DNA of 64,000 bases from Cyathus striatus (taxonomy: Eukaryota; Basidiomycota; Agaricomycetes; Agaricales; Nidulariaceae): positions 5,828,001 to 5,892,000 of the forward strand of contig JAOVFP010000005.1 of the NCBI GenBank assembly GCA_025738555.1, read 5' to 3'. Both the position numbers and the translations under genes were made by a program. Of this stretch, positions 32,201-43,018 are shown piece by piece. The first letter of the stretch is position 1, and every line of letters begins with the position of its first letter. The notes under the pieces were generated by a model, which saw only the letters and a program-made list of their open reading frames with translations, was not told the DNA's origin and did no database searches.

Positions 32201-33655
32201 CGGCCATGGCGGCTTCACTGAATGCTCTTGTTGAATCCGCTGAAGGTGATGAACAAGGTAAAGTTTAATATCTTCCTGTGCTATGGTTTCCTCCATGTTA
32301 TGAAGGGCGTATGGGTGGTATACCTCAGTCCCAGGCCCAGCACTCCTAAACATATCTTGTATTGCATTCTCCGGTCGACTGGTGATGAATACCTTGATAT
32401 TGCCTGGTATCTGCGATATGCCTTGCAAGAGTAAAGGTAACACATCGTCACCAAACTTATTACATTCGTCGACAGCATCTAGGACAATAACAAAGGGTGG
32501 AAGTCGGCCTGAGAGTTTCTGAATAGGGTTCTTTATCAGTTCTTCAAACTGATATCGTTGTGCGTGCTCAGGGATGTCCGGCTTCTCCTCAATAGTAATT
32601 GACACCTGGCGGTGATAAAGATTGTTGAAGAGGGCAAGTTGATAAGAGATGGTAGGCAGGATTAGCTCTGATCTTCGTCTGTCGGCTTCCTCCCTAGAAA
32701 AGAAGAACGAGGCACCTAACTTTTGGTCCTTGTGAAGTGATTCACAAACGCTATGAGCGATCGTCGATTTGCCTGTACCACCCAAACCAGAAAGCCAGTA
32801 CACTCGAGGAACGTTGGGTCGACCATCGTTGAGCCACCCATCGATCTCAGCTAAGAGCGCTGTTCGTGTATTAGGCAAGCAACCTGCTCTGTCGTTGCGG
32901 GAGAGAAATCCTGCATTCGCTACAGGACGAAGATGGTCTTAAAAGAAGCGGATATTTGAATATCACCAGCAACGAAAAGGCACAAATATACCTTTAAGAA
33001 ATACGGAAGACTCCCTTTTCTGCCCACTCTTTACCATTTTCTCCAGCGATGTAATGGTACCTTCAATGCGCATTGACGATTTGATCTGTAGATCATAAGC
33101 ACCTGAGCACTACAGTAGATCATTTTAACATACGCTGAAGCTAACCAAAGCCGTCTCGAGCTGCCGTTGTAGTTTTTCTATTTCTATTTTTGATTTTCGT
33201 CCATTCAGCAGCGCAAAAAAAGAGGCGTGGGCCAACTTCTCGAATAACTTTCGTATGCTTTCAATTGTCCTAAAATTCCTTGTCACTGGTAAGGAAATGA
33301 TGAAATGGAGAAGGTCAACGCACGATAGAAGTCCTTGCACGTGTATCTTCTGTCTCTCTAGCGTATCAGGCTCAGCGTTCATCAGTTGCGTAGCTATTGC
33401 AGTCGTTACACCCAAGGCATGATTAGCAAGAGCTTGACATTGTTCTTTCTTCGTCTTGACTTCCTTTACGCATACAATGAGTCTGGTATCTACGTATTGC
33501 AGCTGCTTAACTCTCACCTGCACCTTCCGGATAACAACCAAAGCAGCTTCCAATGAACTTTCAAGGATCGACCCAACGAGCGGAACTGCGCCGCAAATGG
33601 GAGCTGCTACTTCTAGTAGACTAAGCGCTGCTTCACCCACCTCAGCGTGTCCCAT
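29275..33655 (-). CDS. NACHT-WD40 STAND/NLR protein
   Basis: Exons 33655-33134, 33085-32992, 32937-31358 and 31305-29275 join in frame to 1408 aa. Residues 1-205 are a helical N-terminal region. DHLRPVANAGFLS and CLPNTR lead into the NACHT domain. Walker A is LSGLGGTGKST (about 254-264) and Walker B is VIVLDAVDEC (about 358), followed by FITSRPE. From about residue 795, 12-13 WD40 repeats follow, many with GH and IWD or VWD signatures and the typical SGSxDxTVRIW pattern, enough for two propellers. Fungal NLRs of this class oligomerise on ligand binding and act in heterokaryon incompatibility or defence. The WD40 part is the likely sensor. No lesion was seen. The short exon 32992-33085 is inferred from frame continuity. 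Confidence 0.87.
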
Positions 33656-34034
33656 CTTCGCGAAGTGAGTTGGCAGGGGTTTGGTGAAAAGAAGAGCAAA
33701 GTGACATCTGAGTCCAGGTTTTATGAAATAGCTGGAAGAATAAGCGAAGCAGATGTATGGGCGGCATTGTACAAAGCTGTCTGGGGCAGCGAAGGCGGTG
33801 TATGTCAGGACTCAGGAAAAGACATGTAAGCATGTAGGTTACGTCGAAGATTCAAAGAGATTTAAGATTGTCCGGTGTCAAGGCTTGAAATTTCTCACAC
33901 TCCTGGGAAAGTCAGCGCGTTTAAATCTCAGCTTTGCCCGCATCGATGCCGACGACCCCCTTTTGACCTCTTTTATTTAATGTCGGTAATGGAGATTTCA
34001 AAATAAAGTCTTTATAATAGTACAGTTTTGTATA
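33656..34034. promoter_or_regulatory. 5' region of the NACHT-WD40 gene
   Basis: About 380 bp between the NLR start codon and a TIR element. No gene and no clear motif were found. Confidence 0.35.
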
Positions 34035-35092
34035 CTGTAGCCGACCCTGAAAGTGGCCACCTATAGTAAGTGGCCATTGAGTGATTTGAGCGACCACAGC
34101 ACCAAATTAAGCTCGGTTTTTTTGTGATATGTATAGTAATATACTGTAGCTACATATATACAAAGTTTTAACTCCAAACGGGTTCAGCGTCTAAAGATGT
34201 GGTAGCTAGAAGTGATAAAAATGTCGATGCGGCCTCAATTTGTTATAGGTTCACACGCTGTCTCAAGAATCATCTTGCTACTCCTCCATTATAACACCAC
34301 GATAGGCTGAAATAAAAATACAGTTAGGTATATAAATAAGCTATATTGATATCCTTGGTGGTAGAAATAACTGATATGGTCCCAATATATGTAGATCTGG
34401 TATGCAATTGATACATATATGTTATCTACTCACCTACACAGGCCTGTATCTGTATGAAGCTCGATGGCCATAGAAAGCTCCTTTTACTTAGATTTTTTTG
34501 GAGGCTACAATAAATGGTTATATTTTTAGGATCATGTACTCCGCTTATTTTATACTATTTTATTTGGTGCATGAGAAGAGCATCTCTGTTTTTATGCTAA
34601 ATTTAGTAGTGTCAGATGCAGTCAGTTGCTTGCAGTATCAGGCAAATATTGGGCTTTGCAGAAGTCAGAAAAGTATTTAATAGGTTCTGAACAATATATC
34701 CTCGCAATTCTATGTGTAGAAAGCTCCCTGTCATTGAGATATTGTCCTATTAGTAGGACGAGAACTCAGCAGATCAGTCCAGGTAAAGCACATGCAGCCG
34801 AGCTTGCTTTGTCAGCAGCCCAAGAAGTCTTAGCTTAATGTAGCTTATAGTGCGATCAAGGGACATTCAATTTCCTAGGCGTGGCAGGTTTCCCTGTAAA
34901 CCGTAATTTGGAGTCCTTGTAACAAATAAATTCATTCTGAGCTGGATACTTCACCTAAAAATCTGAAACTCTCAGAATATATAAATGAATAATATGCACA
35001 CAGGTCTGCAAAACAATTTCGGTCATAGGGCAACCTGAAAAGGTGCACACAGTTGCACAAGTTGAAATGGCCACTTTCATGGTCGGCTACAG
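34035..35092. mobile_element. Tc1/mariner-like element without transposase
   Basis: A 1058-bp element with terminal inverted repeats. Both ends read CTGTAGCCGACC, then one variable base, then TGAAAGTGGCC, for about 24 bp. TA flanks each side (34033-34034 and 35093-35094), as expected for Tc1/mariner-pogo elements. The interior is AT-rich and has no recognisable transposase. It sits between the NLR promoter and the 3' end of the TENA-like gene. Confidence 0.72.
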
Positions 35093-35262
35093 TATTCTTA
35101 CTATTCCGAAACAGGCTCTCTGCACAACAACAGCGTCCTATGTCTTAATTATTGGTTGCCGACATGCTATAAGGATCCACATTTGCGAAGTGCCCTTATA
35201 ATTCATTTCAGCAAGCGCCTAATATATCCGTTATTAGAAACACATCTGCAATCTAGACAGGT

Positions 35263-37161
35263 TTAACGTACGGGAGAACGTAAAAATCTTTTATCAACGG
35301 GATTTGCATTTTCCAATATTTCTTCTTGATTTGGGCAGGGATGAACGGGAGGCTCCAGAGATTCTTCAAGCATATTTGGCCACTTTAGTGGATCTATGTC
35401 AATATTCGTAGATTCTCCAGAGACTCCAAGAGCATGCTGAGCCGATGCTGCCACAAAGAATCTACGATATAGTAACCAGTTGATCTCTTCAATGATTCTC
35501 GGTTGAGTTGTATGGCACTTACTGATACTTTATAGGTGCGCATTCATATTTAACGTTCATTGGATTTATCCACCAGAATGCTATGTCATCGCTAGTGACT
35601 ACAACGAGTTTCCCTCTCTCACTTCTGACAGAAGCATACTCTCTAGTCACAAAGTTTCGCAGAGTGTACCCATTTTTCGTGGGCTCCAATATCCACTACA
35701 GGAAACAAATGCGAATTAGTAATTCCAGTCAATTAAAGAGTAAGAATACTTACCTTCTGAAAATCACTATCACTAATAGGAGCCGTGAAAATGGGACGGT
35801 GATGACCAACTGGAATACCCTTTAAACCTGTCTGCACGGTCGTATTGTCCCATGGCGATTTATAATAGCTAGAAGGGCTCTCGAGCGCACAACTATTCCT
35901 AAAATTGATAATCTTATAGCAACCAGAGGGGACGATAGTGTATGGGTAAGGGAGTTCACGTCCAACGTCGAAGAATTTAATTTCAAGGTCGCACGCATCA
36001 CCAAAAATTTCACTCCACCGCGCCATTGCCTCAGGAGTGTAATAGTGTTCCAAGTTATCGTTCACAAACTCTATCAGAATGGAGTTAATCTGTGTAGATG
36101 GTCCCAGAGAACACTGTAAACGCACGGATATATGCCTTCGCATACGATACGTCGGCATTCAAAACCGTCCATAGCGTATGGTAAAGAGTATCTGAAATGA
36201 TGTTACAAAAAAGTCATGCACTTTCCCAATTTGATTTCAAAACTCACTTCTTTCAGTCTTTGGATCCCCGATGATATTGATTGCAATTTCATAATATCCC
36301 TGGAAATGCTGAAGTCAAAATAGAATGACAGACAAACACACCAAACCTACGAGGATGCAGGGGAGCAAAGCAACATGCAATCTATAGACAGTATGCAGAC
36401 AGTATATTAGCATCATCTTGAAAGATAATTCATACACTTACGCAAACCAGTCATCATTCCGCGCTACATTGGAGTGAAATCCACGAGCTGTATTTAAAAT
36501 ATCGCTCGGTTGTGTGCTGTCTATAACTTCCTGAGGGATACCGAGGTCGTACACACACATATCGTTCACATCCAGGCAATATCTAACACTGGACGGGAGC
36601 TTTTGTGCAACTGTTTCCAATGTACTGAAATCGGCCTGTGCAGCACCCGTCATCTTGTCCGAACCCATCCTTGGAGATAAAGCATGTCTTGCTAGAAATA
36701 ATATGTTATCACTTACTTGTACAGTACGACATCGACTTACAACCATATAGTATCTGAACTGGTCCAATGAAGCAGTACCGTCCGCCATTTTCTTTGCAAA
36801 ACGATGATTAACCAGCCCATACCAACTAGTTAAGTGTGCTTCAATTAAAGCATAAACGAAAGGGGAATCCCCCTTTGTGGTGCAGTGCAAATGAGGACTG
36901 CTGGTCTTTTCAACTGGCTTCGATTTCCAGGCTGGCCCCAAAACATCAATTTCGGGAAGTTGGGGTGGCCCTCCTACTCCGGGCAAGCCATATATGATGG
37001 ATGGGATATCAGTAATGGGTATGTTACGCGCTCTGTTGAGGCATTAGCTGCATATATATGTAAGTAACGGCGGGAGGATGGACGCACAATGAATCAGCAC
37101 GAGCAAATGCGAATGCCAATTCGGCGCGTGTAAAATGTTCTTGGTGGTCATGAAGAAACAT
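35263..37161 (-). CDS. TENA/THI-4-like domain fused to a beta-trefoil-like domain (one frameshift)
   Basis: Nine exons: 37161-37088, 37032-36741, 36691-36442, 36381-36351, 36299-36248, 36191-36151, 36089-35754, 35695-35523, 35461-35263. The first part has a TENA/THI-4-like pattern: SWYGLVNHRFAKKM, FRYYMV-QDMLYLQGW, ALHVALLPCILGYYEIA, and MARWSEIFGDACDLEIKFFD. TENA proteins are helical thiamin-salvage hydrolases or relatives. The second part (GCYKIINFRNSCALES, KWILEPTKNGYTLRNF, FWWINPM) looks like a beta-trefoil, as in fungal lectins and protease inhibitors. Exon 36442-36691 is 250 nt where the splice phases need 2 mod 3. The frame changes between QDMLYLQGW and MTGAAQADF, so the gene is frameshifted or carries a sequence error. 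Start and trefoil assignment are tentative. Confidence 0.62.
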
Positions 37162-37953
37162 GTCTCAAAGGATTGGATCTGATCTGTAGAGGTTAGTTCT
37201 AAAACGGTGTGGAGATCAGATACTTATATTAATTATGCACAATATACATTGGGGTACATAGTGCCGGAAGGCTATGTGGTCTGCAAGCTTCTATGTCACT
37301 GCGTCTGGGGTTCGAAACATATTTATCGATCTATAACTGTCAGGCTTATCGATTAGTTCCAAGAGTGAGATTAGGTTGTGGCGTAGCAGTGGCGAATTTC
37401 TAGAGAATGCCAATACTTACTAAATGAGTTCTGTACTCCGAGACGTTTCTTCGTGTAATATATCACGAACCGTGCATCATGTCAACCAGCCAGTGCTTAT
37501 GTAAGGAAGCCGTAAAGAATTTAGAGTCTGAAAATTGAAAAGCACCGATTGCACTTGAATGGTACACCATATGACCGCTCTAAGGCGCCGAAACAATATT
37601 CTACAGGCATGAGTCGAAGTGTCATTGTCCAATGAACACAAACAGCATTCTCAGACCTTCATTCTATTCCGAAAGCGCTGCTGTTTACCCATGATCAAGA
37701 TTCGAAATAAGTACTGCCAGAAGGAGACGAGCCATAAAAGCTATGTCCGAAGACATTGAACTTGCCGAGCGGAACATGTTGTGGCAAGGAAGCTGCATTG
37801 ACAAAGTTACGAGCGATGGTCAATAATTGAAGCACCCTGAATATTGAAGATAATCCAGCAACATACCTGACAGCGGAGGAATACCAGAGGCCTCGTGGAG
37901 CACTTGAGGCTTGGGCGCTGAGCGCTTGAGCAATTTTTGGAAGACGCTCAATA
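37162..37953. other. Intergenic region
   Basis: No gene was found. GGCTATGTGGTCTGC near 37269 with GGGTTCGAAAC at about 37310 resembles tRNA A- and B-boxes, but no full tRNA fold is visible. It may be a relic of a tRNA-derived repeat. Confidence 0.35.
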
Positions 37954-38691
37954 AGTGGGTGACTTTCCGTAGGAATCTATTCACGTTTATTTTGAATAGA
38001 TTCGAATAGATCGCTGTTCGCCGAGATGCCGATTCTCGCTTATTGTCGCGTAATTGGAGGTGGGGCCGTACAGACCTTCATGGATTTTGAAGTCTATGGA
38101 GAACTTAAGACCCCTCGCCAGATTTTTAAGTCTTGAATAAACCTCGCTAAGGCTCGCTTAGTTCGCTTAATTTCCCTTGATTAGGTGAACTGACATCCAG
38201 CTTACGACACAGGTGCCGTGGTCCGTTTCAGACTTGCAAGTTCCGTGGATTCCACGAATTTCTAGAGAATGCAACATATCATATGCACTCCCAAGTCCTT
38301 CCTTTGTCTCCAAAAAATTTAATCACTAGTTCTTTTAATATATAATGAGTCCTCCTAACAGATGTCTTGCATAATTTTGTTATTTTACATATGGTGAATG
38401 TATTCCAGTGGTCTTCAAGTCCTCCCAGAATCTAGAGGATGTAATGAAAAGTAGCAACATCGAAGTCCACTATTGTTAATAAAAATCTAGTCACTTTGAC
38501 TCTTAAAAGGCCTGCCATGGTGTAATTTTGCGAGGGGAGAGCGGAAGTTTCAGGGTATTTCTGTTAATAATAGATTGTAATAGAACTGGCTACGGGAAAA
38601 TGATATGAAATAGACATAGATTTTCATACTCCGATCTATTAAATATTCGAGTCTATTTGGAATAGAATCCCTATGGAAAGTCACCCAGTGA
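37954..38691. mobile_element. Degenerate TIR element (probable Tc1/pogo type)
   Basis: A roughly 740-bp element bounded by imperfect inverted repeats. The left end reads AGTGGGTGACTTTCCGTAGG, then AATCTATTC. The right end, complemented, reads TCACTGGGTGACTTTCCATA, then GGGATTCTATTCC. TA occurs outside both ends (37952-37953, 38692-38693). Similar A/T-rich stretches around GAATAGATTCGAATAG extend the arms to about 45 bp. No transposase was recognised. Confidence 0.58.
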
Positions 38692-39025
38692 TAAACCAAA
38701 ACCATAGACTTACATAGACCCACATGGCATATCCGAGTCAGATGCTTTTGGACTTCACTCCATGTTACTAGGGGAAATCAAACTTGCCCTCTTGGCAAAA
38801 CGAAACAGTTTGCGGTCAAAACAAAACATCTTCCCATGGAAACAAAAGAAAGGACTCGACATCATTACGAGCGTACCTAGTCAATGTTGTGTCAGAGCTT
38901 GAAGTTGATGTAAGCAACTGCCTGGCTCACTCGGACTTGGAGGTGCACACATGAACTCCTTGACTCACTCGGAATCAACTTCAATCCCAGATGGAACTCC
39001 GCCGGAGCCATCAGCCATTTGTTTC
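38692..39025. other. Flank between TIR element and LINE tail
   Basis: About 330 bp without a gene. It holds a partly repeated CTTG(A)CTCACTCGGA motif (about 38925 and 38962). Confidence 0.35.
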
Positions 39026-39055
39026 TTTTTTTTTTTTTTTTGTTTTTTTTTTTTT
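39026..39055 (-). repeat. Poly-A tail of the LINE (poly-T on the + strand)
   Basis: An almost pure 30-nt T tract with one G. On the minus strand it is the poly-A that ends the LINE and marks its 3' terminus and orientation. Confidence 0.75.
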
Positions 39056-39779
39056 GTGGAGCTTAAAGGCTAGTGCTTAGCAGTTTGCTAAGCAGGTTGC
39101 CAGCTATTGGTATGGGGTTGGCCTGTGAAGTTAAAATAAGGCTCCACTCCAGAGGAAATGCATTTATGCATGTTCTGTGAGGAACAGTGTGGGACTCTAG
39201 GAGCAGGGAATGGCTGGTGTTATAGGGGGTGCATCAGGCACCTAGTGTTATCTGGGTTGTTCCCTGTGATAATATGTGAGCTCCTTAATACCCACTAAAA
39301 CCCCTGCTTTTGATAGCCATTTGTCTGGTAGGGTGTCAATGAGATTGTTGACATTGAGGATCTGTTGCCAGGTATTTTTGACAATGTTGCACTTGAGGGC
39401 TTGTGTCCCATAGGCATGGCTATCAGTAAGTATTTTGTCATGGTTTATTCTGGTATTGATCATTTTTATCCACCTGGATTCTATTTCCATAGGTGTGTGG
39501 ATTTTTAGGGGGTTGGCTTCTTCCCCAATGTGCCATTCACCTCAGAGTTTCCAGATGAGGTAGACTGCTTCAGAGACTATGATACGGAAGAGGTGGGTGG
39601 GTGCTTTAAGGAGTTCATTTTCTTCTGATTTGATTTCTGCAAGTGATATGCCCATGACTAGGCCCAATGATATAAGAGGCCAAGGTAAGTTTGTGGATTG
39701 CCATGTTGCTTGTGCAAGTTTCCAGATGGTATCTTGGCCAGAGACTTGGCAGTTGAATAGAATATGTGTAATGTCTTCC
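39056..39779 (-). pseudogene. LINE C-terminal segment with CCHC-type knuckle
   Basis: Reading the minus strand across the solo LTR gives CTQCNVEVEDITHILFNC (C-x2-C-x8-H-x4-C), a zinc-binding motif common at LINE C-termini. It is followed by WKLAQATWQS, EAVYLIWKL and MEIESRWIKMINTRINHDK. The frame is open through most of this piece and ends near 39248. The rest is 3' UTR before the poly-A. Confidence 0.68.
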
Positions 39780-40457
39780 TGTCATGTCCCGTTCCAACCA
39801 CTAAGGATTGAACCACAAGAGAAAGTCTAACAATGAAGGTAGAGCATGTAAGCAGGGGCTTGAGAGTAAAGAACGAAGTACAGGAGTAATGGAACATTGG
39901 CTTCAACTTATGTGTTGTGCCCCTTGAACTTCTCGTTCTGTATTTAGAAGAAGGCAGAGTTGATGATGATAACTCGAAGTTGAGACAAGTCCCAAGTGAA
40001 GGAAAGGGTAATAATGTAGTTGATTCAAAACTGTAGTCTACTTACAATATGAAGTAGTTTATATAGTATTTACTTTGTCCTGGATGCGGAGGGAGTTAGT
40101 GTCTATGGGTTTGTGGCATACTGAGGGATAAGTAACTCCAGAGAATGTAGACTACAGTAGACTAGTTTCACACCTCTAGATTACAGTCAACATATAACAC
40201 TGATAGTTATAGTGATGACAAGGAACAGGGTAAAACTAATGGGGACGGGAGTTATAGAATGAACTAGAAAGAATGGAAAGGCATAGAATGAATAGTAGTA
40301 ATAAGGGAAAGGGACAAGTAAACAATGACAAGTAAACATTAAGTAAGTAAGAGTTCCATTTATAACAAATGTATACAGTCTGGAGGAAACATACAATCCT
40401 TGGATGAAAACATAACAGACTTGCATCGGTCCTAGGGGCTTTGTCATGGATATGACA
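39780..40457. repeat. Solo LTR inside the LINE
   Basis: A 678-bp stretch starting TGTCATGTCCC and ending GGATATGACA. The ends are TG/CA and form the short inverted repeat TGTCAT/ATGACA. CTTCC is duplicated at 39775-39779 and 40458-40462. There is no internal coding sequence, so it is a solo LTR left by recombination. The source family is not the Gypsy or Copia of this window, as their LTRs differ. Confidence 0.85.
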
Positions 40458-40462
40458 CTTCC

Positions 40463-42491
40463 ACTTCTACATTACATTGTGTGCAGGGCATGTATTGGTC
40501 TTTTAGTGGGGTGTGTTCCCAGAATGAGCCTATTTTATGGGAGTTATGGAGTGTTTTCCACAGGAAGGTTTTGACTTTTTTGGTTAGAGTAGTTCCATGT
40601 AGTATGGACTTCCAGATGGTTTCTGGAGTGGGGCATGAGCCTGTGTTTATTTCAATTACATGAGCAGTGGTGTTAATATTAAGTTGTGATGCAACTCATT
40701 TCTTGGTTGTCTTGCAATTCTTAATTTCCTTGTAGAGTTTTGATTGGGTCATGCAGAACAATTTGGCCCCAAGGGATTTGGCCCATTCACCCTTTGAAAG
40801 GTCTAGTTGGTCTGGTTGGGGTTTTTGTGCTCCTTCAGCTGCTAGTCGATCAGCTCCTTCATTCCCAACATTTCCACTATGACCTTTGACTTTTTGTAGG
40901 AGTATAATATTTGGTGAAGTGATAAGTGTGACATATAGTGTACAGAGGATGGCAGCATTTTTGATTTTGATGAAGCCCTGGTCAGCCCAGTGTTGTAAGT
41001 GAGTAACAAGGCCATCAATGCAGTATTGGGAATCACTGATAATCTTTATAATTTTTGTGTTTATGTTTTGTTGGATGCTAATAAGAATTGCAGCTAGCTC
41101 AGCTGCATTGTTGGTGGCTAGGGCATGGGGGAGACATATTACTGTATTATTGGGGTGTGCTTCTGCATACCAGAGTCCACTACCTGCAGATGCACTTGCA
41201 GTCCCATTTGCATCACAGGATCCATCAGTGTATATAGTTACAGTGTCAGCAGTCCAGGGTGTGCAAGGTGTAATGGTGCACTGGTGGGGTGGGGTGATGC
41301 TGTCAATGGAGGAGAATACACGGATGTGTTGCAGGGGGTTGTCAGGATGAGAGATGGGGGAGGTTTGTAGGAAGTCAGTAGGTAGCTCATAGCCAGGGGG
41401 GAAAATTAGTTTTGGGGGGTGGAATCTTAATTTGTATAGTGGGTTCCATTCAGGGTGTAGAGAGTTAAGTTTCCTGTTGGCATTTGCTTGGCATTGGATG
41501 GGGTCAGTGCATCCTATATGTCTGTCTTCCACACAGTGGGTACAAGTGCAGTTTTGTTCATTTATATGTCCAGTGGCCCAGTTTTTTCTTGCATGGGTAG
41601 CCAGGTCTCCTGTGGACCAGAATTCATGGTTTTTGAGCTGGCATGTGCCATATTTGTCATTGTATACTTTATTTTTCCCCTCAATTTTGGCTAAGTGGAA
41701 CCAGAAAGGCATTGTGAGTTTCATGGAGGGGGAGATTTCTGTAGGTGCAAATTTAGCATCATGGTTTGATGCTGCTCTTAGCATATGTTGGAGGGATTTA
41801 GGGATAGCTTTAGATTGGTCATATATTTTCCAATTCTGCAGTAGGAAGTTGTGGCATTGTTTGTAGCTCACATGCTTTCATACTTCTGCTTTTGCTGCTA
41901 GGGCCAGAGCATGGTCAGCTAGTTTGGCCCAGAAAGGGCAGTGTATTGGGTTAGGTTCAGTATATGCCTTGAGTTTCATGAGTTCAATTGCCTCATTACA
42001 GGCTTTTAAGTCCAGTAGGTTGTGTCCTCCCTTATCTATAGGGAGCTGTAGGATTGCAATGCTTATTGCATTGTATTTCTTTTCACCTTTTTTGTTGTAG
42101 ACAAAGTTATCAATAAGTTTAACAAGGTTATTTTGAATAACTGAGGGCATTCCTTGAACTCTGGTTAGATATTGTGTGTAGCCACCCACAATTGCTGAGG
42201 CTGCTTTACATCTGCCTATTAGAGTAGGGTTGAATTGTTCCCAGCATAGGAGTGTGTGGTGAACTTTCTCCACAGTTGGTTGCCAGATATCATCTTGGAA
42301 TATATTGTAGCCATAGAATGCTCCAAGTATGTGGATGGGTTCACAATCATTGATGATTCAGATGTTGGTTGGTATGGGTGTATGGGAATTGTTTATGCAT
42401 CTATTCTGTCGCATTAGGTCATGTGCTTGTTTATTGCCCAGTGGGATAATTGCTGTTTTTGCAATGTTGAATTTGGCCCCTGAGGCTTTAC
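40463..42491 (-). pseudogene. LINE RT C-terminal part and RNase H
   Basis: Frame pieces 42273-41878 and 41871-40696 on the minus strand. The first is the RT thumb/connector (AASAIVGGYTQYL, LPIDKGGHNLLDL). The second holds an RNase H domain with acidic residues in TIYTDGSCDANG, NNAAELAAIL and IISDSQYCIDG, plus VKGHSGNVGNEGADRLA. The two pieces are separated by TGA at 41878-41880, where CGA is expected. Upstream the frame continues to SGAKFNIAKTAIIPLGNK, next to the Gypsy insertion. Confidence 0.8.
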
Positions 42492-42972
42492 TGTTATGAT
42501 AAAGTTCTGGTTGGGACGTTTATCATACAAGTCCAATAGTCACATGATTTACAAGTTCAAAGAACAAGTTAATCAGTATCGAGTTCGAGTCTCTATTCAT
42601 GAGCTCTTAAGTTGATTAGACTTAAGTATGAGTGAAGTGAATGAATCAAAGTAAGACTAGTTTGATTTAAGCTGAAGCTTGAGCTCTATAGCCCAAGTTA
42701 CTACTATTTAAATACAAACGAGTTTGTACTAATAATAAGTAGAAATGTAATTAAATAAGTCATGATGCTGTGCATCGACTGCACATTACTGCAGTGCAGT
42801 AAGAAGAGAGAAAAGTAAACTAAGTAAGGTAAAACAACTCAAGATGAGTCAAGAAGAATGACAACTGTGTAAGTAAGAAGTTTTATGTTTAGTATCAAAG
42901 GTGATATCAAACAAGTTGATAAAATGTAAAGAAATCAAATGTAAATAGAAGAGAGTAAAGAAAATCGTAACA
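42492..42972 (-). repeat. Gypsy 3' LTR
   Basis: 481 bp, TGTTATGATAAAG to GTAACA. It differs from the partner LTR at about 16 sites, all transitions in my reading. Confidence 0.92.
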
Positions 42973-43018
42973 TTATCCCCAGTTCAAAGCGTGAAGTTCA
43001 CCATAACTTCACTAATAT

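Noticed and set aside
37260..37325. tRNA gene
   Set aside because: A- and B-box-like words are present, but no cloverleaf with acceptor stem pairing can be drawn. The same holds for 17190-17230.
40187..40447. Hydrophobic ORF on the minus strand
   Set aside because: It lies wholly inside the solo LTR and reads AT-rich non-coding sequence.
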